NCBI GenBank assembly: GCA_018822065.1
Contig: JAHJKV010000474.1
Location: forward strand, 1-5,224
Direction: 5' to 3'
DNA length: 5,224 nucleotides
Source: Pseudomonadota bacterium
GTDB taxonomy: Bacteria; Desulfobacterota; Desulfovibrionia; Desulfovibrionales; Desulfovibrionaceae
Shown piece after piece: positions 4,578 to 5,224 of the stretch. The first letter of the stretch is position 1, and every line of letters begins with the position of its first letter. A program made the translations under genes and the position numbers. The notes below the pieces were generated by a model. That model was not told the DNA's origin. It saw nothing but the letters and a program-made list of their open reading frames with translations, and made no database searches.

Positions 4578-5224
4578 TGGAGAAAAGTTCCTCCACGTCC
4601 TTTGGTACCGTCGCGAACCTAGCTTCCTTGCCCGGTGCAAGTTCTCCGAGTCCAATTACTCCCAGGGCCGCTGCGGGGTTTCGGGTCAGCATGGCCACGG
4701 CCTGGTCCAGGGAGAGTTCCCCCTGCCATCGCTCCTTGATAAACCGCACCTCGTTCCAGAGGTTCAGGTCCGCGTTGGAACCGAGGCCGTCGGTTCCCAG
4801 ACAGCAGGGGATGCCTGCGCTCACGAGCTTTTCCCAGGGTGCGCGGCCCACGCCGATGAACTCGTTGCTACGCGGGCACAGGCAGACAGTGGCCCCGCTC
4901 TCGTGCAAGGCCCGGATGTCTTCGTCGTTGACCGTGACGCAGTGCACGGCCAGGGTGGCCTCGTCGAGCAGGCCGAGGGCGCGGGCATAACTGACTGGCC
5001 GGGTCATGGGTGGCCGGAAGTTGGTAAGCGGAATATTCGCTTCCTGCAAGAGCTCGGTCAGGGCATTTTTTTCGCCCATGAGCATGGTGGACTCGTCATC
5101 GTGTTCTGCCAGGTGGATGGAGAAGGGCAGGCCGAGCTCCAGGGTCTGGTCCTTGATGGCCTGGAGGGTGGCCGCATTGGTGGTGTGCAGGGCGTGGCCT
5201 GCCGCGGAAAAGGCCCCCATGTCG
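4570..5224 (-). CDS. Amidohydrolase, ATZ/TRZ (deaminase) subfamily, 5' part outside window
   Basis: C-terminal 217 residues of a metal-dependent hydrolase; the frame is open to the right edge and ends at TAA (4570-4572). Counting from the first visible Met (5218-5220), the metal and catalytic pattern is H36-L-A-E39, H93 in A-V-H-C, and D144 in G-T-D-G, with C-P-R-S-N-E (115-120) ahead of V-G-R-A-P-W. H9/H12 in G-H-A-L-H-T-T correspond to the family's substrate-side histidine region. This is the mononuclear-metal deaminase signature of the cytosine deaminase, SsnA, MtaD and TrzA relatives. The N-terminal H-x-H and about half of the usual 400-odd residues lie beyond the edge. Possible substrates include S-adenosylhomocysteine/methylthioadenosine, guanine-type bases or aminofutalosine (menaquinone synthesis); the CPRSN...VGR stretch makes me lean to the aminofutalosine-deaminase-like group, as inference only. 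It lies 125 bases upstream of pyrB on the same strand. Confidence 0.85.
   Translation of the reverse strand, partial: DMGAFSAAGHALHTTNAATLQAIKDQTLELGLPFSIHLAEHDDESTMLMGEKNALTELLQEANIPLTNFRPPMTRPVSYARALGLLDEATLAVHCVTVNDEDIRALHESGATVCLCPRSNEFIGVGRAPWEKLVSAGIPCCLGTDGLGSNADLNLWNEVRFIKERWQGELSLDQAVAMLTRNPAAALGVIGLGELAPGKEARFATVPKDVEELFSNG

Noticed and set aside
4550..5224. Possibility that the amidohydrolase is a second dihydroorotase or a pseudo-PyrC
   Set aside because: Its HLAE, AVHC, CPRSN and GTDG motifs belong to the ATZ/TRZ deaminase subfamily, not to dihydroorotases, and a complete pyrC is already present.

Overview
The window reads as one strand: every gene I can support lies on the minus strand, so transcription runs from the right edge to the left edge. 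GC content is moderately high and the genes are tightly packed. The layout is an amidohydrolase, then pyrB, pyrC, a CCA-transferase-like HD protein, atpZ and atpI. This gene set and the protein sequences look most like a Desulfovibrio-type sulfate reducer or another Desulfobacterota member. That assignment is by eye, from protein style and gene order, and there is no rRNA or other decisive marker to prove it.

Right part (about 3515-5224): the 3' portion of an ATZ/TRZ-type amidohydrolase, probably a deaminase, runs off the right edge. A 125-base gap follows, holding a weak promoter candidate and a 49-codon ORF that overlaps both neighbours. Then comes pyrB (aspartate carbamoyltransferase catalytic chain). 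Middle (2110-3514): pyrC, a class I dihydroorotase, starts on the base after the pyrB stop codon. These two enzymes carry out consecutive steps of de novo pyrimidine synthesis (carbamoyl phosphate + aspartate to carbamoyl-aspartate, then ring closure to dihydroorotate). Both keep the catalytic residues I can check. A perfect 8-bp GC hairpin lies just after pyrC.

Left-middle (781-2109): a 442-residue protein with the overall plan of a tRNA nucleotidyltransferase/poly(A) polymerase plus HD domain. Its nucleotidyltransferase catalytic and base-templating motifs are largely replaced while the HD metal-binding motif is intact. This is the most interesting item in the window. Left part (1-780): a roughly 200-base intergenic region with an odd hairpin and a plausible promoter, then atpZ and the start of atpI. 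These are the small membrane proteins that usually precede atpB and atpE in F0 operons, so the F0 genes probably continue past the left edge.

I found no mobile element, CRISPR array, tRNA or rRNA. Apart from the degenerate HD protein, the region looks like ordinary core-genome housekeeping DNA.
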